Shown: one piece after another, positions 33,874 through 44,783 of the stretch
Numbering within the stretch: position 1 is the stretch's first letter
Layout of the letters: the number at the start of each line of letters is the position of its first letter
Assembly: GCF_001612885.1 (NCBI RefSeq)
Contig: NZ_BDBH01000011.1
Span: forward strand, 248,001 to 312,000
Source of the DNA: Nocardia harenae NBRC 108248
GTDB taxonomy: Bacteria > Actinomycetota > Actinomycetes > Mycobacteriales > Mycobacteriaceae
Length of the DNA: 64,000 nucleotides
Reading direction: 5' to 3'
Notes under the pieces: generated by a model
The model's database searches: none
Seen by the model: the letters and a program-made list of their open reading frames with translations, nothing else
Told to the model about the DNA's origin: nothing
Position numbers and translations under genes: made by a program

Positions 33874-34800
33874 ATGAAGGCAGTGCGATTCCACGAGTAC
33901 GGCGGCAGCGATGTGCTGGTGATCGAGGAGGTCGAGCGCCCGGCGGCCGGGCCGGGGCAGGTGGTGGTGCGGGTGGCCGGCACCTCCTTCAACCCGGTGG
34001 ACGCCGCCATTCGCGCGGGGTTCATGCGGGATCCGCTCCCGCTGACGCTGCCGCACATCCCCAACCTCGACGTCGCCGGGGTGATCGAGGAGCTCGGCCC
34101 CGGCGTCGCCGGGTACGCGGTGGGCGACGCGGTGATCGCGCTGCTGCCCATGGGCATTCCCGGCCCGGCCGCCGAGTACGTGGCGATTCCGGCGGAGGCG
34201 CTGGCCCCCGCGCCGCGCACCGTGGATCTCGCGGTGGCGGCGGCGCTCCCGGCCACCGGGCTCACCGCGCACCAGGCGCTTTTCGGGCACGGCGGGCTGA
34301 CGGCGGGGCAGCGGGTGCTGATCAACGGCGCGGGCGGCTCGGTGGGCGGTTTCGCCGTGCAGCTGGCGGCCGCGGCGGGGGCGGAGGTCACCGCGACCGC
34401 GAGCCCGCGCAGCCGGGAACGGGTCGAGCGCTACGGCGCGCACCGCGTCGTCGACCACACCGCGACCCCGGTCACCGCGCTGACCGAGCGCTTCGACCTG
34501 GTCCTGAACCTGGTGCGAAACGACCCGGCGGAGGTGGCGCGGCTGGTCGAGCTCATCGACGACGGCGGCACCTTCGTCAGCACCACCACCCCCGGGCCGG
34601 AGAACCCGGGCCGCGGCGTCCGGGTGGCCCAGGTCTACGTGCTCGGCGATGCCACCGAGCTCACCGGGCTGGCCGAGCTGGTCGACGCCGGGACGCTGCA
34701 CATCGAGGTGGCCGAGCGGCTCCCGCTCGCCGAACTGCCCGCCGTGCACGCCCGATTCGAGCGCGGCGAGCTGCCGGGGAAGACCGTCCTGGAGCCGTGA
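33874..34800 (+). CDS. NADPH:quinone oxidoreductase-like (zinc-free medium-chain dehydrogenase)
   Basis: 308 residues from the ATG at 33874, six bases after GGAGG; a GTG three bases earlier is less well placed. GroES-like N-terminal half (GTSFNPVDAAIRAG, PNLDVAGVIEELG) followed by the nucleotide-binding fold (VLINGAGGSVGGFAVQLA). The structural zinc cysteines of alcohol dehydrogenases are lacking, as in quinone reductases. Expression is probably controlled by the divergent MarR protein, a common pairing for electrophile or quinone stress. Confidence 0.9.
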   Translation: MKAVRFHEYGGSDVLVIEEVERPAAGPGQVVVRVAGTSFNPVDAAIRAGFMRDPLPLTLPHIPNLDVAGVIEELGPGVAGYAVGDAVIALLPMGIPGPAAEYVAIPAEALAPAPRTVDLAVAAALPATGLTAHQALFGHGGLTAGQRVLINGAGGSVGGFAVQLAAAAGAEVTATASPRSRERVERYGAHRVVDHTATPVTALTERFDLVLNLVRNDPAEVARLVELIDDGGTFVSTTTPGPENPGRGVRVAQVYVLGDATELTGLAELVDAGTLHIEVAERLPLAELPAVHARFERGELPGKTVLEP

Positions 34801-34888
34801 TCGGGCGCGACGAGAACATAAGAGAGTAAAAGCCAACCTTTCTCATTGCCGCCGTGCTAGACATCGTGCGAACGGCGAGGAGGCGGTT

Positions 34889-36178
34889 GTGAGAGGTCCG
34901 TATCGGCTCATCATCTGGGGCCCCGGCGACATGGGCGGGCGGGCGCTGCGCACCGCGCTGCGGTCGCCCGATTTCGAGGTCGTCGGGGTCAAGGTGTTCA
35001 GCCCGCACAAGCACGGCAGGGATATCGGCGAGCTGGTCGGGCTGCCCTCGGTGGGGGTCGCCGCGACCACGTCGAAGGCCGAGATCCTCGCCCTGGACGC
35101 GGATTGCGTGGTGCACACCCCCACCACGCCCGCGCTGGTGCAGGGCGCCGACGCCGACGTGCTCGAGCTGCTGGAGTCCGGGAAGAACGTGGTCTCGGCG
35201 GCCGCCTACCACAACCCGGCCATGCCCACCTGGCTCACCGAATCCCGTTCCGCGCTGGATGTTCTCGGCACGGTAGCCCGGATGAAGGTCACCGGGAACG
35301 CCTTCGGGCCGCGACTGCCGAACGCCCTCGCGGCGTTGAAAACGCTCATGCGCGTTGCGGATTCGGGCCCGGTTCGGCCGGTCCGGCCGGTGCTGGAGAA
35401 GCTCGCCGGGCCGATCGCCGACCGGGCCGTCCCGCGCCGGGCCTCCGGTGCCCGGCTCCAGGCGGCCTGCCTGAAGGGCGGGGTCTCGCTGCACGGCACC
35501 GGGCTGCACCCGGGGCTCATGGTCGAGCAGCTGCTGCTGCGGCTGGCCGGGCTGCTCGACGAGGTGCGCGAGGTGACGTTCCTCGAGGTCGGCGACCTGT
35601 CATCGGCCCCGGACGGCATGTGGGGCGGGCTGGCCAGCCTCGGCTTCGGCATGCCGCTGAGCGCGGTCGACTCCGACCACGCCATCGCGCTCATGCAGCA
35701 CTTCTACTTCGACGCGGTGCTCTCGAATGTCGCGCACGCGCTGTTCGGGGCGAGCGCGGAGCAGGTCCGGGTGGAGCGGCACGTCTACCCGGTGCCGGCC
35801 CGGGTGCGGATCGAGGCGGGCGGCAGCGTGCTCGAGCCGGGCTCGGTCGGCGCCATCCACATGAGCTACCGGGGCTATATCGGCGACCGGCTCTTCATGA
35901 CCAATGCCGAGTGCTGGCACGTCGGGCCGGGCAACGCGCACCTCGGCCCCGACCACCCGCGCAGCCTGGCCGGCGGCCACGTGATCACCCTGGACGGCAC
36001 CCCGGCCCGGATCGAGCTGCGCAACGAGCTCGACGACGAGACCTACAGCGGCGACTGGTCGGCGGTCACCGACATCTCGGTCAAGGCCATGCTCGACGTG
36101 GTCCCCGCGCTCTGCGCCGCGCCACCCGGCGTCGCCACCCCCGACCTGACCCCCCGCTACCGACTGGAGCAGGCATGA
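34889..36178 (+). CDS. DapB-like NAD(P)-dependent oxidoreductase
   Basis: 429 residues from the GTG at 34889, behind GAGGAGG. An N-terminal Rossmann fold (LIIWGPGDMGGRALR) leads into a dihydrodipicolinate-reductase-like body (VVHTPTTPALVQG, GKNVVSAAAYHNPA, GTGLHPGLMVEQLLL). This layout is that of 2,4-diaminopentanoate dehydrogenase-type proteins, which are longer than true DapB. True DapB is ~250 residues and involved in lysine synthesis, so this is not dapB. It overlaps a second, shorter relative by 4 bp. Substrate unknown. Confidence 0.75.
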   Translation: MRGPYRLIIWGPGDMGGRALRTALRSPDFEVVGVKVFSPHKHGRDIGELVGLPSVGVAATTSKAEILALDADCVVHTPTTPALVQGADADVLELLESGKNVVSAAAYHNPAMPTWLTESRSALDVLGTVARMKVTGNAFGPRLPNALAALKTLMRVADSGPVRPVRPVLEKLAGPIADRAVPRRASGARLQAACLKGGVSLHGTGLHPGLMVEQLLLRLAGLLDEVREVTFLEVGDLSSAPDGMWGGLASLGFGMPLSAVDSDHAIALMQHFYFDAVLSNVAHALFGASAEQVRVERHVYPVPARVRIEAGGSVLEPGSVGAIHMSYRGYIGDRLFMTNAECWHVGPGNAHLGPDHPRSLAGGHVITLDGTPARIELRNELDDETYSGDWSAVTDISVKAMLDVVPALCAAPPGVATPDLTPRYRLEQA

Positions 36179-37002
36179 CCTCCCCCCTCCCGGTCGCGGT
36201 GCTCGGCACCGGGCCGCTGGCCGAGCGGATCGCCGCGCACCCCGGCCTCGTCGTCACCGCGCACTCCCCGGTGGTGCTGCACCTCTCCCCCGACCCCGCC
36301 GAGCTCCCCGCGCTCCTCGCCGCGGGCCGCAATGTGGTCACCGCGCTCCCCCTGCACGAACTGCCGCGGGCCGAACTCGCCGCGGCCGCGGGCACCGGCA
36401 ACGCCACCCTGCACGCCACCGGCGGTCACCAGTCGGCGGTGGCGGCCCGGCTCACCCGCTCGCTCGCCGCCGCGACCAGGGGGATCACCCGGATCGAGCT
36501 CGTCGAGGAGATCGTGCTGCCGGACGCGGGGGTGTACCCCTGGCCGGGCGGGCTCGGCGCCGACGCCGGGAGCGCCGAGGCGGCGGCCGCGGCGACCGCC
36601 GGGTACTACGCCGACGGGCTCCGCACGCTGGCGGACGGCGCCATCGGCGAGCGCGGGGACGCGACGGCCGCCACCGTCACCGTCCGGGTCGAGACCGGCG
36701 ACTCCGGCGGCGTCGAGCGGGTGACCGCCGAGCACACGCTCGGCGACCGCGTGCGCTACCGCTCGATCCGGAGCCGCACCGGCGCGGTGCCGCTGCGCTA
36801 CCGCCTGATCAGCACCAGCGCGGCCGGGACGGGCACCACCACCGTCGACTTCCACCCCGTCGACGGCCTGCACCCGGCCGAGCACCTCACCCTGGTCGAG
36901 ATGCTGAGCGCGGCCCGCGCCGTCGTCGCGAGCCCGCCCGGCATCGCACTGCGCGACCTCGCCATCACCCACCTCGCCCCGGACGATCGCCTGTCCCGGT
37001 AG
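36175..37002 (+). CDS. Diverged DapB-like partner of the preceding gene
   Basis: 275 residues; the ATG overlaps the previous stop (ATGA). The pattern follows the preceding protein in shortened form: VAVLGTGPLAERI at the nucleotide site, AAGRNVVTALPLHEL, TGGHQSAVAARL in place of the GTGLHPGL block, and a matching last helix LSAARAVVASPPGIALRD versus the DVVPALCAAPPGV of its neighbour. It is probably a paralogue that forms a heteromer or acts on a related substrate. The Rossmann head is reduced, so dinucleotide binding is doubtful. Confidence 0.65.
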   Translation: MTSPLPVAVLGTGPLAERIAAHPGLVVTAHSPVVLHLSPDPAELPALLAAGRNVVTALPLHELPRAELAAAAGTGNATLHATGGHQSAVAARLTRSLAAATRGITRIELVEEIVLPDAGVYPWPGGLGADAGSAEAAAAATAGYYADGLRTLADGAIGERGDATAATVTVRVETGDSGGVERVTAEHTLGDRVRYRSIRSRTGAVPLRYRLISTSAAGTGTTTVDFHPVDGLHPAEHLTLVEMLSAARAVVASPPGIALRDLAITHLAPDDRLSR

Positions 37003-37060
37003 CAGCCCTCTCCCGCAGTAACGTCCAGACAGCTGTCCAGGACGCCGGAAGGGGCCGTCG

Positions 37061-37225
37061 GTGGCCTATGTCAGCACCCGCGACGGCGGCCGGGTCGCCC
37101 CCGGCGTCTCCGTGAGCGGCTGGACCAAGCGCGGCCCGCTCCTCGACCGGGCCGAGCGCACCCGCGGCGCGGCCGCGGGTGCCGATCGCGAGCGTCGAGG
37201 AGCTGCCGGCCACCGCCCGCGGACG
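37061..37225 (+). pseudogene. Possible remnant of a ferredoxin-NADP reductase (FprA-type) C-terminus
   Basis: A short frame reads GGRVAPGVSVSGWTKRGP, close to the (Y/S)V(S/A)GWIKRGP block near the end of FprA-type ferredoxin-NADP reductases. The glycine/asparagine segment expected next (GTN-like) is lost. Nothing of the FAD or NADP domains lies upstream. It reads as a decayed fragment between the DapB-like pair and the UvrA-like gene. Confidence 0.35.
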
Positions 37226-39613
<2,388 letters not shown>

Positions 39614-39693
39614 CGATTCTCCCTCGGGGGTCGGCGCAGCTGCTGGGTGCGGACCATAGCCGCCGGGTCCGACACCGGTGGCGCGGTCGGAGG

Positions 39694-40104
39694 TCAGCGC
39701 AGTTGCTGGATGCGGACCATATTGCCCGCCGGGTCGCGCACGGCGCAGTCGCGCACGCCGTAGGGCTGCTCGGTGGGCTCCTGCACGATCTCCACCTCCG
39801 CGGCTGAGACCTTCGCGAAGGCGCCGTCCAGGTCCTCGGTGGCGAGCAGCACGCTGGCGTAGGTGCCCTTCGCCATCATCTCGGCGATGGTGCGCTTCTC
39901 GTCCTCGGTGACGCCGGGGTCGGCCTCCGGCGGGTACAGCACGATATTGATGCCGGGGTGCTCCACCGGGCCGATCGTGATCCAGCGCTTGCCGTTGTAG
40001 CCGACATCGTTGCGCACCTCGAAGCCGAGCGTGTCCCGGTAGAAGGCGAGCGAGGCCTCCGGATCGGTGTGCGGCAGGAAGCTCGAGTGGATGGTGATGG
40101 TCAT
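39694..40104 (-). CDS. VOC family protein
   Basis: 136 residues from the ATG at 40104. The protein starts with an HSSFLPHTDPEASLAFYRDT strand-helix and has GFEVRNDVG and DPAGNMVRIQQ at the second half, as in glyoxalase/bleomycin-resistance-fold proteins. Five bases separate it from the AraC gene upstream, so the two form a regulator/enzyme operon. Substrate unknown. Confidence 0.85.
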   Translation of the reverse strand: MTITIHSSFLPHTDPEASLAFYRDTLGFEVRNDVGYNGKRWITIGPVEHPGINIVLYPPEADPGVTEDEKRTIAEMMAKGTYASVLLATEDLDGAFAKVSAAEVEIVQEPTEQPYGVRDCAVRDPAGNMVRIQQLR

Positions 40105-40109
40105 GCGGT

Positions 40110-40556
<447 letters not shown>

Positions 40557-40741
40557 GGGTGAATCGTGCCACGTCGGCGGCGGCTTGCCCAGCACCGGGA
40601 AGCAGGGTCGGGAATTGTGGGCAGTCACAGAAGGCGCCGGAAAGTGCCCGGATATGCACCAAGGGATCACATCACGACTGGTATTGACGCAACCGGATCG
40701 TTACCGTCGAGGTCGGTGTTTCCAAGCTAGGACGTTATCGA

Positions 40742-41212
40742 ATGACTCTTTCCACGTGGCCCGATCAGGACCTCCCCCTGCTGCGCGAGGTCGCCGGCCG
40801 CATTGCCGTCGTGATCCAGGGCAGCACCGACAGCCGGCAGGCCCTTGCCGACTTCACCGAAGCGCTCCCGCACGCCGGGCAATTGGCGCGGGTGCTCATC
40901 GAGTACTCCAGCCGGTGGTTCGATCGCTCCAGCGGGGACTCGACCATGATGGGCCCGGAACTCTTCTGGACCCTCACCGAGTTCGTGCCCCCGGCACTGC
41001 CACAGAACCGGGAACAGGGCGGCACCGAGTACCACCACGTCGAGCGCACCAGGCACCTGCTGCTCATCTGCGTGCTCGAGCAGCTGGCGGTCACCCAGTT
41101 CGCCCCCTCCCAGGGTGGGGATGCCTCGACCAGGCACCGCTACGGCGACAACGCCGTCCCGGTTCTGACCTCGCGGCTGCGCAGCGCCCCCGACGTCGAA
41201 GGCACTGCTTGA
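40742..41212 (+). CDS. Hypothetical protein
   Basis: 156 residues, no family recognised. It is acidic, mostly helical, with no signal peptide or membrane segment. Features: GRIAVVIQGSTDSRQALADF, a Trp/Phe-rich SRWFDRSS, and ERTRHLLLICVLEQLAV. It is isolated on the plus strand between a divergent AraC gene and the convergent antiporter. Codon use and GC content are like its neighbours, which supports it as a real gene. Confidence 0.6.
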   Translation: MTLSTWPDQDLPLLREVAGRIAVVIQGSTDSRQALADFTEALPHAGQLARVLIEYSSRWFDRSSGDSTMMGPELFWTLTEFVPPALPQNREQGGTEYHHVERTRHLLLICVLEQLAVTQFAPSQGGDASTRHRYGDNAVPVLTSRLRSAPDVEGTA

Positions 41213-41402
41213 GTTGAATTCGCCGCGCCTCCGCGCGGCGGGGTTCGCGGCCCTTCGGGGGCTCGTGATTCCCCACCCGCGACTCGCGCCTGCGGCGCAT
41301 GCGCTGTGTTGAATTTGCCGCGCCTCCGCGCGGCGGGGTTCGCGGCCCTTCGGGGGCTCGCGATTCCCCACCCGCGACTCGCGCCTGCGGCGCATGCGCT
41401 GC
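41213..41402. repeat. Two tandem 95-bp repeat units in a convergent intergenic region
   Basis: Unit 1 is 41213-41307 and unit 2 41308-41402, differing at only a few positions. Each holds GCCGCGCCTCCGCGCGGCG, itself an inverted repeat, then a GGCTCG(T/C)GATTCCCCAC segment and a palindromic GCGCATGCGC. The array fills the space between the stop of the hypothetical gene and the antiporter stop. Confidence 0.88.
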
Positions 41403-41421
41403 GGGTGGGGAATCACGAGCC
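41260..41421. terminator. Long inverted repeat at the convergent gene ends
   Basis: 41401-41421 is the exact reverse complement of 41260-41280 (21 bp) and matches 41355-41375 with one mismatch. The nearer pair gives a hairpin with a 25-nt loop. It lies between converging genes and reaches the last codons of the antiporter. A bidirectional terminator or a REP-like mobile repeat are both possible. Confidence 0.65.
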
Positions 41422-42645
41422 GGGCCGCGAACCGGGGGCCGTGCGTTTGCGGGCACGGGTGAGGAGCGGCGTGCCTATGCCGTGTACGACGACGCTGATC
41501 AGGACCGTCACCCCGGTGACGGTGAGGGCGTAGCCGCCCAGATCCTCGTCGAGGGCGTTGTAGGCGAGCAGGCCGAAGACGATGGTGGCGGTGCCGCGCG
41601 GGCCGAGCGCGCCGACGAGCAGCCGTTCGCGGGGCGGGAGCGGGGAGCCGAGGAGGGCGAGCAGCACCGGGCCGAGGCGGAGCACGGTCAGGGCGAGCAG
41701 GGCGAAGAGCACCAGGCCCCAGTCCAGGAGCGGCGCCGCGCCGAAGACGATGACGAAGCTCGCGCCGAAGGCGAACCACAGGATCAGCCCGGCCACCAGG
41801 CTCACGTCGTCGATCAGCTCCAGCTCGCGCTCGGCCGGCATCCGCACCGCGTCCCTGGAGCGCACCGCCTTGTAGGCGAGCCCGCAGGCGAAGGCGGCGA
41901 CGAAGCCATTGGCGTGCCAGGCCACCGCGGCGGCGTAGGCGAGCAGTGGCAGCGCGACCAGCCCGATCCGGAACGCCTGCGGGTCGGTCAGCCCGCGCAG
42001 CCGCGCCCGCGTCCCCGCCCATGCCGTCACCGCGCCGATCACCAGCCCGGCGGCGACCGCCGTGCCGAACGCCGGAATCGCGTCCCGCAGCGCCACCAGC
42101 GGGTTCGCCTCCGCGCCCACCCCGGTGGCCAGCGTCAGCGCGAAGGCGAAGACCGGGGCGACGATGCCGTCGTTGTACCCGCTCTCCACCGCGACCAGGT
42201 GCCGCACCCGGGCCGGGATCCCGCGCTCCCGGACGATCTCGGCGGCGGGCGCGAAATCGATCGGCACCACGATGCAGGCGATCAGCACCAGCACGGTCAC
42301 CGAGAGCTCGGGTATCAGCAACCAGCCTGCGAGCACCGCGAGCCCGATGCTCAGCGGCAGCGCGAGGAAGAGCAGCCGCGCCGCCGCCCTCGGCTCGCCG
42401 CCGAAGATCCCGCCGCGCACCTCGGTGGCGTCCACGAAGAGCAACACCGCGAGGATGATCTCCGCGGCGTGCAGCGCCACCTCGCTGTTCAGGAAGGGCG
42501 CGACATCGGCCGAGGAGAACGCCCCGAACACCGCCCCCGCGGCGACCATGGCCAGCGGGGCGTGGATCAGCCCGCGCCGCAGCAGCGTGGCGCTCAGCGA
42601 CCACAGCACCACGACGCCGGTGAAGACCACCAGCACCAGGACCAT
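41413..42645 (-). CDS. Cation:proton antiporter (CPA1 Na+/H+ exchanger type)
   Basis: 410 residues, about twelve hydrophobic segments. Family signatures include DFAPAAEIV, preceded by IVVPI, and ESGYNDGIVAPV near the middle, which carry the ion-binding acidic residues of CPA1 exchangers. It lacks the long cytoplasmic tail of some relatives. Role: export of Na+ (or K+) in exchange for protons at the cell membrane. The stop lies inside a long inverted repeat. Confidence 0.9.
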   Translation of the reverse strand: MVLVLVVFTGVVVLWSLSATLLRRGLIHAPLAMVAAGAVFGAFSSADVAPFLNSEVALHAAEIILAVLLFVDATEVRGGIFGGEPRAAARLLFLALPLSIGLAVLAGWLLIPELSVTVLVLIACIVVPIDFAPAAEIVRERGIPARVRHLVAVESGYNDGIVAPVFAFALTLATGVGAEANPLVALRDAIPAFGTAVAAGLVIGAVTAWAGTRARLRGLTDPQAFRIGLVALPLLAYAAAVAWHANGFVAAFACGLAYKAVRSRDAVRMPAERELELIDDVSLVAGLILWFAFGASFVIVFGAAPLLDWGLVLFALLALTVLRLGPVLLALLGSPLPPRERLLVGALGPRGTATIVFGLLAYNALDEDLGGYALTVTGVTVLISVVVHGIGTPLLTRARKRTAPGSRPGS

Positions 42646-42675
42646 GGGGTCTGATTCTGCCCCGGCCCCGGCGGG

Positions 42676-43710
42676 TCAGCCGCGCTCGGCGCGCCCGGCC
42701 TCCTTGCCGACGGCGTGCAGGTGGCCGATCGACTCGCGGTAGGAGGCGACGAATCCGGTGGCCCGGTAGGGCAGCCCGATCTCGGCGCAGTACGCGGCGA
42801 CCAGCGGCTGCGCCCGGCGCAGGTGCGGCCGCGGCATGGAGGGGAAGAGGTGGTGCTCGACCTGGTAGTTGAGTCCGCCGAAGGCGGTGTCGAGCAGCCG
42901 CCCGCCGAGCACATTGCGCGAGGTGAGCACCTGCTTGCGCAGGTGGCCGGTGGTGTCGTCGGCGGCGAGCACCGCCATGCCCTTGTGGTTCGGGGCGAAG
43001 GTGCTGCCCATGTAGAGCCCGAAGAGCGCCTGGTGCAGCGCGACGAAGACCAGCGCCTTCACCGGCGAGAGCACCAGGAACACCAGCAGCAGGTAGCCGA
43101 GCGCGTGGCTCGCCAGCAGCACCGCCTCCCATCCCCTGTTCGGGATGGGCCAGCGCAGTACCCCGCGCCAGCTGGAGATCCGCAGGCTCAGCCCCTCCAG
43201 CGTGAGCATGGGGAAGAACAGCACGCCCTGGTGCCGCACCACGAACCGGCGGTAGCCGCGGGCCATCCGGGCGCGCGCGCCGGAGTGCGCCAGGATGCCC
43301 ATGATGTCCGGGTCGGCGTCCTCGGTGTTGGGGTGCGCGTGGTGCTTGTTGTGATTGCTGGTCCACCAGCCGATGCTCACCCCGATCAGCAGGTTGCCGA
43401 CCAGCGCGCCATAGACGTAGTTGGCCTTGCGGCTCGCGAAGATCTGCTTGTGCCCGGCATCGTGGCCGAGGAAGGCGAACTGCGCGAAGAGCGCCGCCAG
43501 CACGACGGCGATCCCCAGCGTCCACCAGCTGTCGCCGAGCCCGATCAGCAGCGCGTAGCAGCCGAGCAGCAACCCGACGGTCACCGCCGTGCGGGTGCTG
43601 TACTGCGGCACCGCCGGTTCCAGCAGCCCGGCCTCGCGCACCCGGCGCAGCAGCACCGCGAACTCACTGCCGCGCGCCGTCTCGGCCCGCTTCTCCGCCA
43701 CCGGTCGCAT
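42676..43710 (-). CDS. Membrane front-end-type fatty acid desaturase
   Basis: 344 residues from the ATG at 43710. The three histidine boxes are HDAGH, HNKHH and QVEHH; replacement of the first His of the last box by Gln is the hallmark of front-end (Delta5/Delta6-like) desaturases and sphingolipid desaturases. There is no fused cytochrome b5. Hydrophobic segments flank the boxes. It differs from the Delta9-type enzyme at 26283 (HNNHH), so the window encodes both classes. It lies 30 bp upstream of the antiporter gene on the same strand. Confidence 0.9.
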   Translation of the reverse strand: MRPVAEKRAETARGSEFAVLLRRVREAGLLEPAVPQYSTRTAVTVGLLLGCYALLIGLGDSWWTLGIAVVLAALFAQFAFLGHDAGHKQIFASRKANYVYGALVGNLLIGVSIGWWTSNHNKHHAHPNTEDADPDIMGILAHSGARARMARGYRRFVVRHQGVLFFPMLTLEGLSLRISSWRGVLRWPIPNRGWEAVLLASHALGYLLLVFLVLSPVKALVFVALHQALFGLYMGSTFAPNHKGMAVLAADDTTGHLRKQVLTSRNVLGGRLLDTAFGGLNYQVEHHLFPSMPRPHLRRAQPLVAAYCAEIGLPYRATGFVASYRESIGHLHAVGKEAGRAERG

Positions 43711-43838
43711 CACGTCCCGCTCTCGCCGTCGTCCCTCGGCCGTTCAGCGCCAGGAAACGACAGCGATACGCCCGGCGGGGGCTCACGCGGCCACGAACCG
43801 GCGACCGGTGCATGAACAATAGCGTGCGGCCGGTCACA

Positions 43839-44759
43839 TCACCGCCCTGGCTCCGCCCCCTCGATGAGCGCCACCCTGGCCAGCACCTGTTCGGCCATCT
43901 TCACGTGCGCCGCGTCCACCAGCACCCCGCCGACGCCGACCGCGCCGCGCCCCGCCGCCTCGGCCTCCCGGTACGCCTTCATGTTCCGCTCGGCCAGCGC
44001 GACCTCCTCCGGCGTCGGCGAGTAGACGGCGTTGGCGATCGGCACCTGCACCGGGTGGATGGCCCACTTGCCGGTATAGCCGAGCAGCGCTGCGCGCTTG
44101 GCGTCGCGCTCGTACCCCTCGGTATTGCCGTAGTCCGGGAAGGGGGCGTCGATGGCGTCGATCCCGGCGATCCGCGCCGCGACGATGACCTTGGCCCGCG
44201 CGTAGTGCCAGAAGTCGCCGGGGTAGTCGCCGAGCGGCTCGAAGTTGGTGTCCACCCGGGCGCCCTGCGAGAGCGAGAAGTCGCCGACGCCGAAGATGAT
44301 GGCGTCCACCCGCGGGCTGGCGGTGGCGATGGCCTCGGCATTGGCCAGCCCCTCGACCTCCTCGATCAGCACCTCGAGCCGGATCTGCCGCTCCAGCCCC
44401 AGTTTCAGCTCCAGCTGGGTGAGCAGCACGTCCACCCACCAGACGTCCCTGGCCGTCTTCGCCTTGGGCACCACGATGGTGTCCAGGTTGCGCCCGGCCC
44501 TGGTGACCACCTCGATGATGTCGTCGTGGCACCACTCGGTGTCGAGGCCGTTGATCCGGATGGCGCGCGCGGTGCGGCCCCAGTCCAGCTCGTTGAGCGC
44601 GGTGATCGCCTTCTCCCGCGACCCCTCCTTGAGGCTCACCGGGGTGGCGTCCTCCAGGTCGAGGAAGACCAGGTCGGCGCCGAGCGTCACGGCCTTGGCG
44701 AACATGTGGTCGTTGCAGGCGGGCAGCGCCAGCTCCGAGCGGCGGAGCAGCTTCGTCAT
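43839..44759 (-). CDS. CitE/HpcH-type acyl-CoA lyase
   Basis: 306 residues with the CitE TIM-barrel pattern: RSELALPACNDHMFAKA, FLDLEDATP (metal ligand Asp/Glu), RINGLDTEWCHDD, and a GKWAIHPVQVPIANAVY segment. Relatives cleave citryl-, malyl- or methylmalyl-CoA to acetyl- or propionyl-CoA and an oxo acid. It is the last gene of a three-gene operon behind a CoA transferase and a flavin monooxygenase. The substrate may be a dicarboxylate CoA ester produced by the pair. Confidence 0.85.
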   Translation of the reverse strand: MTKLLRRSELALPACNDHMFAKAVTLGADLVFLDLEDATPVSLKEGSREKAITALNELDWGRTARAIRINGLDTEWCHDDIIEVVTRAGRNLDTIVVPKAKTARDVWWVDVLLTQLELKLGLERQIRLEVLIEEVEGLANAEAIATASPRVDAIIFGVGDFSLSQGARVDTNFEPLGDYPGDFWHYARAKVIVAARIAGIDAIDAPFPDYGNTEGYERDAKRAALLGYTGKWAIHPVQVPIANAVYSPTPEEVALAERNMKAYREAEAAGRGAVGVGGVLVDAAHVKMAEQVLARVALIEGAEPGR

Positions 44760-44783
44760 GGAAAAGGGTTCCTTCCGTGGGAT

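Noticed and set aside
34889..36178. Annotating this as dapB of lysine synthesis
   Set aside because: It is far longer than DapB and lies with a paralogue rather than with dapA; only the fold is shared.
41213..41402. CRISPR-like array
   Set aside because: Only two units joined directly, without unique spacers.
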